NCBI GenBank assembly: GCA_036250225.1
Contig: JAPZLL010000016.1
Span: 682,001-746,000, forward strand
DNA length: 64,000 nucleotides
From: Cercophora sp. LCS_1
Taxonomy: Eukaryota > Ascomycota > Sordariomycetes > Sordariales > Lasiosphaeriaceae
Direction: 5' to 3'
The position numbers and the translations under genes are program-made. Of this stretch, positions 32,701 to 45,800 are shown piece by piece (position 1 is the first letter of the stretch; every line of letters begins with the position of its first letter). The notes below the pieces were generated by a model that worked only from the letters and a program-made list of their open reading frames with translations, ran no database searches and was not told where the DNA came from.

Positions 32701-35700
32701 CTACTTGTCCTCCTCCTCAGTGGCATCTTCATCCACCTCCATCTTCGACACACCCTCGTCTTCCTCCTCTTCTTCTTCCTCCTCCTCCTCGGTCTCCTCC
32801 TCATCAACCTCCTCCTCGACCCCGTTGGTCTCATTCCCTTCCTCCCCATCACCCTGCTCTTGGCCTTCAGCCTCTTCAGCCTCTTCCTCGCCTTCCTCTT
32901 CACTTCCCTCTTCACTGCTCTCCTCCTCACTGCTGCTCCCGCTTCCCGGCGCATCCACATCCACACTCCTCCTCAAGTTGGGAAACAGCAAACCCGGCGG
33001 CACATCGTCCTCATAATCCGCGGGGACATCACTCAAATCGCTCTCGTCGTCTGCCGAGTCATGCACACTGCCGGGCGGGCTTGACGCCTCACTGCCCTCC
33101 TTGCCGTTGACCTCTCCGATGGTTTCATCTGCTCCGCCGTCTTCGGCATCTTTCATTTCAACGTCTTCCTCGTCTCCGTTCTGTGCGCCCTCTTCTTCTT
33201 CGCCGCCCTCTTCTTCTTCGCCGCCCTCTCCTTCGCTTTCCTCAGCACCCCGAGAAGTGGCACGGCCGTTTCTACCACTTGACATGGAGCCATTTCGAGA
33301 CTTGGAGGGTTTGGGAGGGCCCTCTGCCGCGCGTAACACAGCCTGCTCCGCCTTGCGTATAACATCCAATCGTCTGACGCCCGGTCTGCGACCACGAGGT
33401 GCCGGTTCTCCAGCGTGGGAATTTGTCTTCTCCGGCTTATCGGGCTGTTCAGAGCCGGCGCGGAGAGAGGTAAGCACGCTGAGATCGAGAAGGCCTGGTT
33501 TTCTGGTGAGATCTTCAGCCGGCGTCCCGGTGTCTCTTGGACGACTGTGCTCCTCGGTGCTTCGCATCGGTTGCTCAGGCGCGGGGAACTCGGACTTGAT
33601 ATCAAGATAAATGGCCGAGTAACAATCATTAATGAGATCATCAATCGGACTGGCCTTCATGAGGTTGGCGTTCAACTTCTTGAGTTCGACAGCTTCCTTC
33701 ATGGCGCTCATGGCGCGGTGGGATTCCGCCGGCTCGGATGATGCCCACTCACTGATCTTCTCCGAGACGCCCTCAAAGTCTTCGGGGCTGAGGCTCTTAA
33801 ACGCGTCTTCCTCGGTGAGGGCAATGCCAAAGGTCTGCCGGAGGAGCTTGACGTAAGTGAGCACGCAAGACTGCCAAAGCTCGTTAAAGTGATAAAAGTC
33901 GGCACCCTTCTTGCGGATCCGGCGGAGCACCATTTCGAGATTGACTCTGTCATTCATAACGGCGAGGAGTTGCACCATGAAGCGGATGTACTGCTCCGTG
34001 TAGACGTGGTGGCGGCCTGGTCGTTCGGCCTCGCACTTCCACACGTTCATCACCATGGTCTTGGTGAACATGCTCTCGCGCAACACGCCAAAGGCTGCCT
34101 TGGCAGCGATATAGCCTCCGCCGTCGCTGCTAGCGTCATTCTCGTCAAAGAGGATGCGTGCGTGCCGCATGATTAGGCGATGCTGCCAGTTCGACTTATC
34201 CTTGTCGCGCAGATGGCGCAGCAGCTTGATCACGTACATCTCCCAGTCGTCGGGGTTGTTGATCACGACTTTCTCGGAGTCGGGCACGTAGGGCTGGCGA
34301 CAGAGAATGTCTGCGGCTTCTTGGGCAGCGAGGTCGCCGCGGATGACAAGCTTGTGCGCAACAGTGACGATCTTGTAGTGTGGTTCGAGAATCGGGTCCT
34401 GGCCGTGTCGAGGCTTTGGTAGCTGGGACACGACCTCGATCGTCTTTTCCAGGGCGCTGATAATATCGGCAACGGTCGGCCGTTTGAGTCTGGCCTTTGG
34501 ATGGAGCGCCTCGACCGGCTTTTGGTACATCTTCCACAGACACTTGGCCACCATGTACGGGTTCTTCCAGTCCTTGGGCTTGCCGACCATTGCTTTCCGG
34601 AACAGGTTGGCGGCGTACTTCCACACCTCGTAGTCTGTCATTTGCTGATGCAACAACCGCTTGAAGGTGCCGGTGCCCATTGTCTCGATAAAGAAGCGCT
34701 CCGAGTCGGGGTGCTGGAACGGCTCCATGGCAAACGGCTCCCGGCTTGAGGCGTACAGGCGCATGCCAAACTCATGGTAGAGATCGTAGCGCGCATCAGT
34801 ATCTTCCTCGGATGACACGAACGCGAGCGGGTCCCTAGCCCACGAGTACGAGTGCGACAGGGCGAGGGTATAACAGTGGATCGAGTTCCGCTGGAATTTG
34901 ACGAGCTCTGCCCGGTCCTTGTTCATCTTGTCCGCTGTCCACAACACAGATTCGTCCAGTTCGTAGTCAAAGCACTCTGCCAGCCGGAACCATGCATCCC
35001 AGCGGTCCGGCGTGAACTGCAGCTGCTGGCGAAGGAAGGCCGCCCCTATCCGCAGATCGTCGGTTGCGCCCGGCGTTTGGCGGCGGTTAAGGTCAACACC
35101 TTTGAACTTGGTGAGGGCGATCATTCCCAGGAGGAAGAACCAGCCTTGCTTTGCCAAAGCGCTTTCCGGCGTGTGGATGGTGACGGCATCCAGGTCGATA
35201 TTGCCCCTGAGAGCTTGGTAAAGATGGAGAGGATGAATGGGCGTCTTTAGGTACTCTGAAAAATTGCGCAGGTTCAGGATCATCTGCGGAGTGGACTTGG
35301 TCGACCCAATCGCTTGCTGCATATGCTCGATGGTCGTCTTGAGGTCTGACTTCAACAGATCTTTCATGGTCATCCTGTTGGCCAGCACGGTGACCTTGTC
35401 AACGAGCGCCATTGCTTGGCGTCGGTCCAGCGTCTCTGATGGGCAGTCGTGATCTTGCACCTCCCAGATGCCCACGCCAAGTTTGAGACCATGGAGATCG
35501 TAGAGGACTTGGCCCAGGTAGTCTTCCCAATTCTCAATGTTCTTTTGCTTCAACAGCTCAACACGCATCATCTTGAGGAAGATCTTGTTGGACGCCTTGC
35601 ACGACTTTCGCAAACCCAACACTTGGTGGACAGCAGCAAGATATTCCGCCAAATCATTCTCGGGCTTGGGGAAGATGCCGGCGTGCTGATATACGCCCAC

Positions 35701-38700
35701 TTTGAGTATGGTATACTGCAGAGACCACGTCCGCACTTGCATTTCCCGTAGTTTGGTAAGGAAGGCCGTGTAAGTTGCGCCTTTCGCCGACGCCTGGGCC
35801 ATACCAATGCGAATCTCGTCCTCGTGCATGGCCGCAATGTGCAGGAGACAGTTGACCTTGGCGATGGCGGACAGCGTGGACCTTAGATGATCCTCGTCAA
35901 CGATATCGAAGGAGCTGTTGTCGTTCAACGCCAGATGCAGCGACTGGATGATCAGATCGTCCAAGGCCTTGAGGTTTGTCATGAAGAGAGCTCTTCTTGA
36001 CTCAGCCGGAGTATTAGAGTAATCTTCGCGCTCAAAGTCAGCCACGATGGCCTCTATGCTTCGCAGGAAACACGAGAACTGCTTTGTCGTGTATTTAATT
36101 TTGCCATAGGCATCGCCAAGCCTGGCCCACAGCAGTAATCGCATGTCGGTGCTGCTGTTTTGCAGAAACTTCCACAAGTCGCGCAACCACTGACTGGCGC
36201 ATTCTTTGATGGGCTGCTTGCTGTGCTTGCCCTTGGCGCTGTCACCGTTGACGCCATTCGCCTCTGGGGTGTCCGGGCTATTGACAAAAACGGAATCGGG
36301 GTTGAGAACAGGCTCCAATGTGTCAATGACAGACACAGGCTCGCTTTTGTCGTCCTGGAACAGGCCCAGGAAGAAATCCATGGTTGTCAGCTTGGAAATC
36401 TCGCGATCTGCAGCGGCCGCCGATATCTCGGGCATGACGACATTGTTGGGAAGAGAGAGGTCTGCGGCCGGTGAGTCGATAACAAAGTCCCGTAGACTGT
36501 GCCAGCAAGTGATGATATGATCTCTCTGGACGTCCTGAGTCAAAGCCACGGTGAAAACCGAGGCCCAGAGATAGCGGATGGAGAGCTCATCTTCCGCATC
36601 ACTAGAGCGTCGCTGGTTGACTTCGGTTGCAAGGCTGGTCCACCGCTCCAATCGCGCCCTCTGCTCAACCCGGATGCTGGCGTCTACCGCACTGTTGGGG
36701 TTGGTGATTCGTTCATAGATATCGAGATGGAGCTCGAAGAGCATAAACGCGAGTCGAGCGATGTCTGAGATGATGTCCTCATCCCGGTTACCTGTCTGCC
36801 AAATGCCAATCTCGTAAATCACTCTGTCATAGATGATCTCATCCAATCGACTGATGACTTGAACGACAGCCGTCTTTGTTGGATCGGACCACTTGAATTC
36901 TGTGTACGACCCGGTCATCGCTTTGACGAACCCGTAGACAATATCGTGTATGGTGCTCCACTCGGCGTTTACACTGGTCACGAAACTCGCCAAACCGCGG
37001 GCGTCGTCGAACACTGTCGCCTCGAGGGCGCGTTGAGGAGCGGACTTTGAATGCTCAAGGAACGCCGAGAGACTGATCTCTGTGCTCTCTCGTTTACTGA
37101 GGAGGATGTTGGCGGTATTTTCGTCAAACCGAACAATGCAGTCCCGCAGATCATTGGTAGCCAGGTTTGGGATCTTTGCTGCCCGGTCCTCCGATGCGCA
37201 AGACTCAAGGACCTCGGCGATTCGACCAAGGGTTACTGGGTCAGTAACGCCCAAGTTCTCCAGGAGGTCTTTTGTTGTCTGAAAAAGATTCTGGTCGGCG
37301 GCCTGGAACGGCTGTATTTGCGTGGCAAGGAGGGTAGCAGTGTCCATAACCTCCTCGGCCGCCGTGTCACGACGCCTGGTTCTCTTGCTCCTCTTGACGT
37401 CCCCGCCATCCTCTTCCGGTGCATCTGGGAGTCCTGCGGCAGACTGTGACCTCTTTCTTGACACAGATGCTGTCTGGTCATTTGCTTGCGCTTCTGACGC
37501 CGTGGGGGCCTCTTTCTCTTTCTCCGCTGACGCCAGTTCATCAACCATGGCATCAGCCTCCGGTGCTGCTACCGGGTCACTTGACGGCTCTTCCTCGGAC
37601 TTCTCTGGGGCAGGAGACGACGAGAGGGGTAGCAGCTGTTTATCCACCTCCATCTGGATATCCTCTTCAGGAGCTCCGTCTGGCATTTGGATGTGCACTG
37701 CCTGTCCCACGAAACTGTTGGCCGCCACGAAACGGACCAGCGCCATGCCCAACTCCGTCCAGGAGTGGCTAGGAACGTCAATGACCAAGCGCTCATCGCC
37801 AACTCCACCTGTTTGTACCCCAGGCACAGCCGGCTGTTTCGTAGGGTTCGGGAGAAACGGCAGGGGGTCCACAAATCGCTCCAAATAGGCGGGCAGCCCC
37901 TTTTCACGAAAAGGCTTCATGATCGGGTGGCTCAGTGCCATGTCGTCCCCCAAGACCTTGAGTTGCTCCTTGAGCTGCTCGCCAGCGAAACCCTCTGCGA
38001 GAGAGGGTGGCTCCACATCGTCGATCGCGGGATCATCGTCTAGCTCGATGGCTGCCTCCAGGCTGTAGCGGTTTATGCGCGCGCTTTTCAAGAAGGCCGC
38101 CACACGCGCTGCTTTCCTCCACAGCTCAGCGTCCGACGGGTCACGATCGAGAGCGGCATTGAAGTCCTCCAGAGCTCGCAGTGCATCGTCACGGACCCAG
38201 GATTCCTCGAATAACTCTTCCTTCGGAGCCGGCGCATTGCGCGCTTTGTGTTTGATCCGGTCGACGAGGAATTGCCCATGGTTCTTGTAAGATAGAAAGA
38301 GCGCTTGCGGCAGACTATTGTCAACATCGGCGCCCACAATATCCAGCCCCGGGACAAAGGTAGGCTCTACAAGCAGAGAGCCATCCGGTCGCCTTTCGTT
38401 ACGTTCGTACTCGGTTTTGCTCTCGGGGAGCGAGAATATCTCGGCCTTGAAGAGGGCATTGTAGGCATCGGCGGCATCGTCGAAGAAGCGAGGACCGGTG
38501 GCATGCAGCTTCAGGGCTGCTTGGAATAGTTTGAGAGCGTCCTCAACCTGGCACTGATGTTAGGACTTGGGATCGGATCGGCCTGGAGGAGGAGATACCT
38601 GGAGCTCCCTGGTTGTGTCGACTTCCTCAACAACATTCTCCTCCAGCTCTTCAACATTGATTGCCGACCACGGTGGCTACAGCGCGGTTAGCGGGGCTTC

Positions 38701-38726
38701 ACAGGCGCAAGTTGCGGATTTACCAT
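32701..38726 (-). CDS. HIR3: HIR complex subunit HIR3 (histone transcription regulator 3)
   Basis: Three exons: 38724-38726 (the ATG only), 38599-38676 and 32701-38547, with introns of 47 and 51 nt, give 1975 residues. HIR3 (CABIN1-like) is the large TPR-type scaffold of the HIR complex, which deposits H3-H4 independently of replication and represses histone genes. The N-terminus (WSAINVEELEENVVEEVDTT, RELQVEDALKLFQAALKLH) and SYKNHGQFLVDRIKHKAR are family-typical. Helical TPR-like repeats follow through the centre (for example RWDAWFRLAECFDYEL and VWKYAANLFRKAM). The last 350 residues are acidic, with an 18-base tandem repeat near 33190-33230 and a Glu-rich tail. Introns have CTAAC branch sites. 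The large exon alone lacks an ATG start. Confidence 0.93.
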
Positions 38727-39505
38727 CTTGCCAGAGTCACCTTGGCGATATCATGAATTTCGTGAGATGATCAAAACGTCGGGATACCGTGAAGATACGA
38801 TTGTGCGATCGGGAACCTTGTCCAGGTTTACAGTTCTTCTGGCGCAAGTCTCAAAATCGCGACCGTTGCAGTGAGACGCGACGCACAGGGGACGTGCCAC
38901 ACGCAGTGAACTTCCCTGTGACGGCCTGAACGGCCGGCTGGCAGGCGCCGCCAGCCCTCAGCCGTCAGGCGACAGCTGGCAGCCCGCGGGCCCGCGGCGC
39001 ACCGCTGGCGCGGGGGCCACCCTCCTTTCCCCTTTTCCTTCTTGACACTATCCGTAGAATTATACGAATTCAGTTGGATTGATCTTTGGCCTTTAATCCA
39101 TGTGTTGCCATCCATGGTCGAGCACGCTTCGCCGAGCGCGGCATCCGCCAACCGTTCAGCGCAGCCTTGCAAGTCTTTCGGATTTAATCCGAAAAAAACC
39201 TCTGATCCGAAACAGCACCAGCGGGACTACCGAAAGCTAAGAAAAGAGTTTGCCATATTCTGCAACGGGTCAATAGGTAAGAAAACGTTGGTTTATTTTT
39301 GCTCGAATGGGATGATTCCGCTACATCTGCCCGAATACGCTATTCCCATCAAGTTTCCCATTTGGTCTTGCCACTCTCTCGGTTCAGCTCAATTTGTCTC
39401 AAACCATCAATGTGACTAGTTCATTCCGCGTCATCCCTCAATCACCGCATCAGCAGACTTCCACTGCCGAAGATGCTTCCGCCTAGGCAACGAGGCGATA
39501 CATCC
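38727..39505. other. Intergenic, HIR3 promoter and island edge
   Basis: About 780 bases between the HIR3 start and the end of the caspase-fold gene. A very GC-rich block with inverted repeats lies at 38930-39015, followed by AT-richer sequence. No coding signal. Confidence 0.45.
38936..38997. repeat. GC-rich inverted repeats and 14-bp palindrome
   Basis: GGCTGGC (38936-38942) pairs with GCCAGCC (38950-38956) around a 7-nt loop. A perfect 14-bp palindrome CCGCGGGCCCGCGG occupies 38984-38997. The block is far more GC-rich than its surroundings. Confidence 0.7.
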
Positions 39506-41188
39506 CTATACCAGTCGCCGCTCTTTAGCCCCACGGAAACCGAGAATTGTCTGAACCCCAAGCAGTCTTTTGACATCTCTTGTGGCTTCCTCGAAAATCC
39601 GAGGAGATTCTGCGTGGTCCATGTTGTCAGCCTTTTGTATACGAGCCTGCAATCCCTAATTGAGACCGAAAAGGCCTAAATTGGCCCTATGGATGGGAAC
39701 TTCATGTGACTTACCTTTGGCCATGATATCGATTTTCCGTGATGCCTCGGACTCATCGACGTGGTCAGCTAAAGCTGCAGCGATGTAAAGTAGAGTGTGT
39801 GGCCAAAAGTAGCCCTGTTCCGTCTCCGTGGGTTTTGGCACAATATTTGCATAGAAGAGTGCTTGGTAGTAGAGGGTCTGGAGACGAGAATTCTCCTCAT
39901 CAACTTCCTCACTGAGCGAATCCCAGCCGAGAATATTTTGGCATCCCAGAGGTGGGGACACGTTGACAAACTGCAATAGTCGGTCTGCGAGAATTTGGTT
40001 CGCAGTTCGGAAGCTGAGCCAGGTCCACATCGATTCCATCTCGCTCACCGTGGGGTTTCGATTAGCGACGAACCGACGCAACCTCGCGTGCTCACTGTGC
40101 CCCCAGCCCGCGATCCATGACCCCGGGCAAGACACGAGTTGATCGTTCGCCTCTTTGTAGAGGAAGTCCAGGAGCCCTTGAGGGGAACAGACCGATCCTT
40201 GCCGATACACTCCTTGTTCGTCGGGTTGGCTTGAACTTGTTTCACCGTTCTCGTTCTCGGGACCTCGAGTTTCAAGCTTGGCCCAATTTCGCTTAAATGA
40301 GGTCGAAATTGGAACACCGGTAAGTTCAGCCCATGAAGAACCCCATTTATCGTCCCTGGCGCTGAACGAAAGGCCGCTGCGCAAAAACACAGCTTTGTTC
40401 AGGAGTTTCAGGTTTTCCCTTACCACTCCCGACCAGCAGTAGTATGTCGAGGTTTGCCCGTCGTCTTCCGAGGATTCGCACAGCGTCTTGATCACCGCTG
40501 AGACCCAAGGACTGCCATAGAAACCGTTCAACCCAGCCGACCAAGACCAAGATCTTGACTCACGCCTCGCTGCATAGGCTGTCGTGATGTTCAGGATTGG
40601 GGAGGCCCATCCCCTAGAGTAACATGCGGTGGCGAAAAGGGATACATTACACCCATGGGGGAGTAGGCTTGCCAAAGTCTCGATCTTCAGCCACATGCCA
40701 CCAATTCTGATACTGTGGTCACCCGAATCGCCATGTCCAAAGACGAAAAGGATCAAGTTTCGGTCCTGCCGACTCTCATCTGAGAGTTCGGCCTTAATCG
40801 CGTCGAGGAATTTGTTCAGAACGTCGTTTGAAACCTCAAGCGTCTCTGGGGTATGGTCGCCGTCGGCAAGGATCTGTTTGTTCAGGACGACTTTCCTTTC
40901 ACCCAGGCGACTTCCGTGGGAATATTCGTGGTAACGGTCTACCAGAGATTCTAGGGTCGTGGTGATGAACCATCTCTGTCTCCCAACCCCCTTCAGAATA
41001 TGTCTCATAGCGAGGAAATCTGAAACAAACCACCCGTCATCAAAGGGGCTAGCCTCATCGATGTTCTTGGTGCCGCAGACACCGATGATGACAGAATCAT
41101 GCTGGAGTTGCTTGAGGATCTGAATCTGCAAGTCGAAAGATTTCCCTTCGAGGGAAGCGTCCTTGAAGAAGCGAAACTTATCGGCCAT
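39506..41188 (-). CDS. Caspase-fold (clan CD-like) protein
   Basis: Two exons, 39715-41188 and 39506-39609, around a 105-nt intron (GTAAGT donor, CTGAC branch, CGCAG acceptor) give 525 residues ending GAKERRLV. Without splicing the frame would end 18 codons after the donor. Residues about 30-200 look like a caspase/legumain-type fold: strand DSVIIGVCGT, strand LILFVFGHGD with candidate catalytic H152, then NVSLFATACYSRGWA with candidate C189. The rest is unrecognised, helical and Trp-rich, and may be a partner or sensor region. It belongs to no named metacaspase. The gene stands divergently opposite a large unknown coiled-coil protein between two housekeeping genes. The substrate is unknown, and protease activity is inferred only from the His/Cys arrangement. 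Confidence 0.72.
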
Positions 41189-42876
41189 GACGTAGGGAAC
41201 CTCGCGTGATCGTGGCTCTTGGTGGGATAGAAGGCTGTAAATGAATCCTCAGTAAACATCAAATGGGTCAAAAATAGACCAACGCGACAAACACACCTGA
41301 TCAGACGAGACAGCGCGGCCCTGACTCTACACAGATTCGCTCAGTGAAGCTGTAGGATCGCAGGGTGCCAAGTTGGCTGGCTGCCGAATCGGGAATTCTT
41401 TGAAGTCTTCGGCCTTCTTGCTTGCTGGATGTATTATGAGAACGTGGGAAGCTCTAAGAGAGTTCTGAAGGTTGCCAAAGCGCGGAGTCGCCAAATCGTG
41501 GATTTCTGAGATCGTGAGTCACGAGGGACGGCGCTGGCCGGTGGGAGCAGCAGTCAGCGAGGTGTCGGCACGTAAGACGTGAAACTGCGAGCAAACGTAT
41601 GCTAGGGCGCGGGTTTCCAAAAGTATTCCTAGAGTAGAGGCTGGTCTGCGGTGCTACTAGAGAGCGACGCCGTTGATCCGTGAGCTGGTGATGGTGTTCG
41701 GAGAAAGTTGCGACTCGGCGGAAAAGCAGAAGGCTGGGATTTTATAGGAAAGAGCAGCCCTGCACTGGCTAATGCCGGAAAGAACTTCAAGGTTTTATGG
41801 TCAGGTGGGTTATTTTGAGTTGCCGATTTGGAGCCGCGCCAAACTTACCTGCCACCGAGCTCGGATATTATGTGAGGCGGGTATCACAGCTCGTTGTCAA
41901 CGATTGAACACACCCAAAGTTTCCCAAAAAGCTATCTTTATCCATTTTGGACCTATTTGAGGTTTATATAAGATCCATTTACAGCCTTTTTTTTCTTCAG
42001 GAATCTTAAATCTGGACAGACTGAGAATATCTCACACATGGACCAAAATCGGATGCTCTGAGGTGAAATTGAAGTTTTCAACATTGAAACCCTTTCATCT
42101 CATTGTAGCAAGCGCCTTCCACCTTTAGATACGAACTCTCCCTGTGGTAATCGCACCTGTCTTGCCCTTTTTCTTCACACAAGTGTATAATCCGCACCTT
42201 CCACTTTTCAACCCACCTCCCTCTCGTAGCAAGAACAACCAGACCTCCACTTAAAATCTGGAAATTGCCTGCCCTTCTCTCACATATAAACCCCACAACC
42301 ACACCGACCGGTTATTTCCTTTCAGCAGCAACGCGCCTGCCAACTCCGGAGAGTACGCAGCTTTCCCCGCCTTCCCGCAGCAGCGTGCTCGGGAAACCCA
42401 ACTCGGAGCGCACCAGGTTCGCTGTTTGAGCCAGCAGCATATTCGATACATTCTACATCGCGTCACGAATTCTCCTGCTCTGTAGCAGCGACTTTGCGCC
42501 GGCACCACGCTTAGGTCTTCTTCAGTAGGCTCCCGGAAAAAAAAAAAAAACATCGCGTTGCCAGTACATGGCAAGAACCTGCTTGGCAGAAAAAGTGGGT
42601 ATTTCCAGCGTCAGGGCGGGTTGGTGAATCGCCTGGTTGTTGAACGGCAAGTTACCCCTCCCTCTCATGGGAAGACTGCCATTTGAGCGTCATCTGGAGA
42701 GTCTGGTTTCCACCTGGAAAACTCATTACCAAGAAAGTTCTGTTGTCAACTTGAGATCACGCGAGACGCTGACAACTTGCTGATAGCTCGCTGCTTCTCG
42801 CTGAATCACCGCGAGTTCACTCAAGCTAAATCCCAAACTATTGAAGAGACCCAACCATTTGGCTGAGATTGCCTCA
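41189..42876. promoter_or_regulatory. Divergent region between island genes, 1.7 kb
   Basis: This lies between the starts of the caspase-fold gene and the coiled-coil gene and should carry both promoters. It has A/T-rich stretches near 41930-42010 and an A-run at 42538-42550. No coding signal was found. Confidence 0.4.
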
Positions 42877-45800
42877 ATGGCGTCTCCAGAAATCGAGCCG
42901 GAGGGGAACACTGAAGGAGACCAGCAAAAGCGGCTGCTGGATCTTGGTTTCACCTACCCAGATGTCCCTGTCACGGCGAGCTGCCCATACTTCCAGGGTG
43001 ATGAGGGGTTCAATGTTGGCGTGTTCTTAAACCGAGGTTTGATGAAGGACACGCACCCTCCAAAGGAAGGATTACGGGTTCTCATCGGAATTTCGCCTCG
43101 GGGACCCTGGTGTACCGGTCAGAAGCACAACAGGAAGAGAACCGTTTCATACCCACCAAATTTCAACTATAGCACCGGCATCCTCCAGACTTCGACGTAC
43201 AACAACAAGCAGGGCTCAGTGGCGGGATACGCCCCATTTTCAACGCTCTTCAATGTCAAGGTCCTGGACTCGTTGAAGGATATGACAAGGCAACCGAACG
43301 TGGGAGCCTCGGACAATAAACTGGTACAGGAACTCCACTCGAAGGACCTGTGTGTCGAGCATACCGAGGAAGACCCGCTCGATAACGGCCTCGCTTTCCA
43401 GCAATTTAATATGAGGGATCCCCGACTCACTCGATTCATTCCAGTGGAGGTATTCTACTTCAAGAAGGACTCTTCATTTCGGGACGCTGAGATAGACTAT
43501 GGATTTTCCACCGTTCCGGCTTTTCCGATGACTGCAACAGAGTTCGACGAAGAAGTATAGCTTGCCGCAGAGGAGTTTCAGGACTCAAATCCGACCACAT
43601 TCATCAGTCGCGTTCAAATCATCTACGCGATTATGGTTTTCATGTTCATGAGAGACCATGGAAATCGTGTCGCCTTACCCGAAGAAGTTGGAAACGGTGA
43701 CCCGTTCCTTGACTCCGAGATGAGCCTTGAGGTTTTTGTGGCATACTTTCCCACCTATCTAAGGCTTCATGAGATCTACCGACTCGGGGCATACGTCGAC
43801 CCGTTTTACATGATCCAAAGCCTTTATTCCAGAGAGGCTATGGTCCCCGGTCTCGCGGTCGCTGCCCCTGCTCAAGATTCAAATTGGGCAAAGGTGACGC
43901 AGAACCAGGGTCTTATTTCGGTCGCCGAGAACCCGTTTGCTTTTCTGACCCCGGCTATGATGGAAGGATCGTCATTAGGAGGGCCGTATCTTCAATTTAG
44001 GTCTCTTTCGCTCAGGGACATCCATAAATATGTGGGTTTAGGCTCAATTTGGACCATTGGCCTCCCTGAACCGGTGTCAGCCAAGCAGGCCAAATTCGGA
44101 TTATTCGCGTTTCCTGCCCATTGGGTACCTGAGCTGCCCAGAAAAGCTGAAACGGTTTACGTCAAAGCAGAGACTGGGACGAGGGGTCTTTGCTTCCATA
44201 TCGATGTCGATGTCGTTCCTGAGAGCTGGCAGACTTTCACCGGGCTGACGAGAGTTGAGCTCTGCAACGGTCAAGCAGAAGGGGGAGGTGTGACTGGGAA
44301 GGTTATTGTGCGTCACACCGGTGCCAAACGCGGTGTCAGGGAACTCAGTGAGAACCCAGGGTGGACTTCTCATCTTCCAGCTCGCAATGGCATTCTCTGC
44401 CAACACCACAAGAAGCACAAGCTCTCGAAAACCAGCATCAACGTCGCTGAACTCGCCAAAGATGCAAAAGCTGCAAAGTCTATCAAGTTTATCAACGCGC
44501 TAGGGACACCTGGGAATCTCAAAATCGGATCGCCGATCTCGCTACAAGAACTGGAAGATGATGCTTCGCTCACCTGGCCGGATGTTGCGACTGGAGGCGT
44601 TCAATCCATAAAAGTGAAGTCCTCTGGTAATCCGCGGAGTTCAGGACAGGGGAATGTGACCCAAACCAACATAACCTCGGGATCCAGTCAATCAAACCAG
44701 GAGTCAACCGAGGCAGCCCAAAAGTGGAAGGCCCTGGTGCAGAAGGGTAAAAATAGGATCAAGTCTCTGGAGGAAGAGATTATTCAGCAGAATTCGGAAA
44801 TCGCGGAGCTCGAAAAACTTAATGCAGAACGGTTGGAAGAGATTGCGGATCTCAGCGCTCAGCTCCAGGAACGCGGTGAAATCGATGGGATATTGCATAG
44901 TGGAGGAGAAGCCGTACCGACAGACTCAGTCATACGGGAGCGAAGGCTGCGAGAGGCACTCAAAAAGAAGCATGTCGATCTCCGGCTCTCGAAGCAAAGT
45001 GAAGCAGCGGCCAAGGCACAGGCTTCCCAGATGAAAACCCGCATCCTGGAACTTGAAGCAAAGGCTGCACAGGTTCCAGAGGACAACAGCGAGGATTTGG
45101 AGTTGCTTCGAGCGAATGTCGCGCGAGAGATGGCAAATCTCAAAAAGGCTAGGGAGGAGTCGGAGGGAGCCAGTTTGACCCTTTTTGGGCTCAAAAAGGC
45201 CTCACTCACTGAGTCTGAGCTCGATGAAATGGCCAAGCGTTATGGGGAGAAGGAGGAGGAGTGTGCCGGGCTGAAGGACGAAAATGACAAGCTTAAGGCG
45301 CTCCTCTTCTCCTACGACGCAGAGTGGGAGCTGGACTTAGACGCGGAACCCGGGAACCCATTACCGGCTGTTGTACCCATTGATACTATGGACCAAGTTC
45401 AACGAAAGAGAACTGTGGATGAAGCAGTATTCGCGCCCAACCTTGCAGCCCCAGGCACTAAAAGATTAAAGCTCAGTACTGAGATCAACATCGGTCCGTA
45501 TGTCTCATCTTCGACGGGTGATTTCTATCGCATCGCCCATAACATGGTGCTCCGAGAAGCTGCTATCGGGGGGCTTATCAACCCCCTGCACTTCAAAGTG
45601 GGTGAGCATGGGCTGGTGGGCATCACAGAGCTAGCCCGTCAACGTTTGGAGCTGGTCAGGACGATGAGAGGAGTGCCATACGATAAGTGGAAGGCCGACA
45701 AAGAAGCCGAATTGACCCAAAGAGTTCGCGGTTTTATGTCCAAAATGGGCTTCTTCGAGTATGGACATAGATCCATGATTGGTCTTGGTCTCCGACTCAG

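Noticed and set aside
33190..33230. 18-base tandem repeat in HIR3
   Set aside because: It encodes Glu/Gly repeats in the expected acidic tail, so it is low-complexity coding sequence rather than an element.
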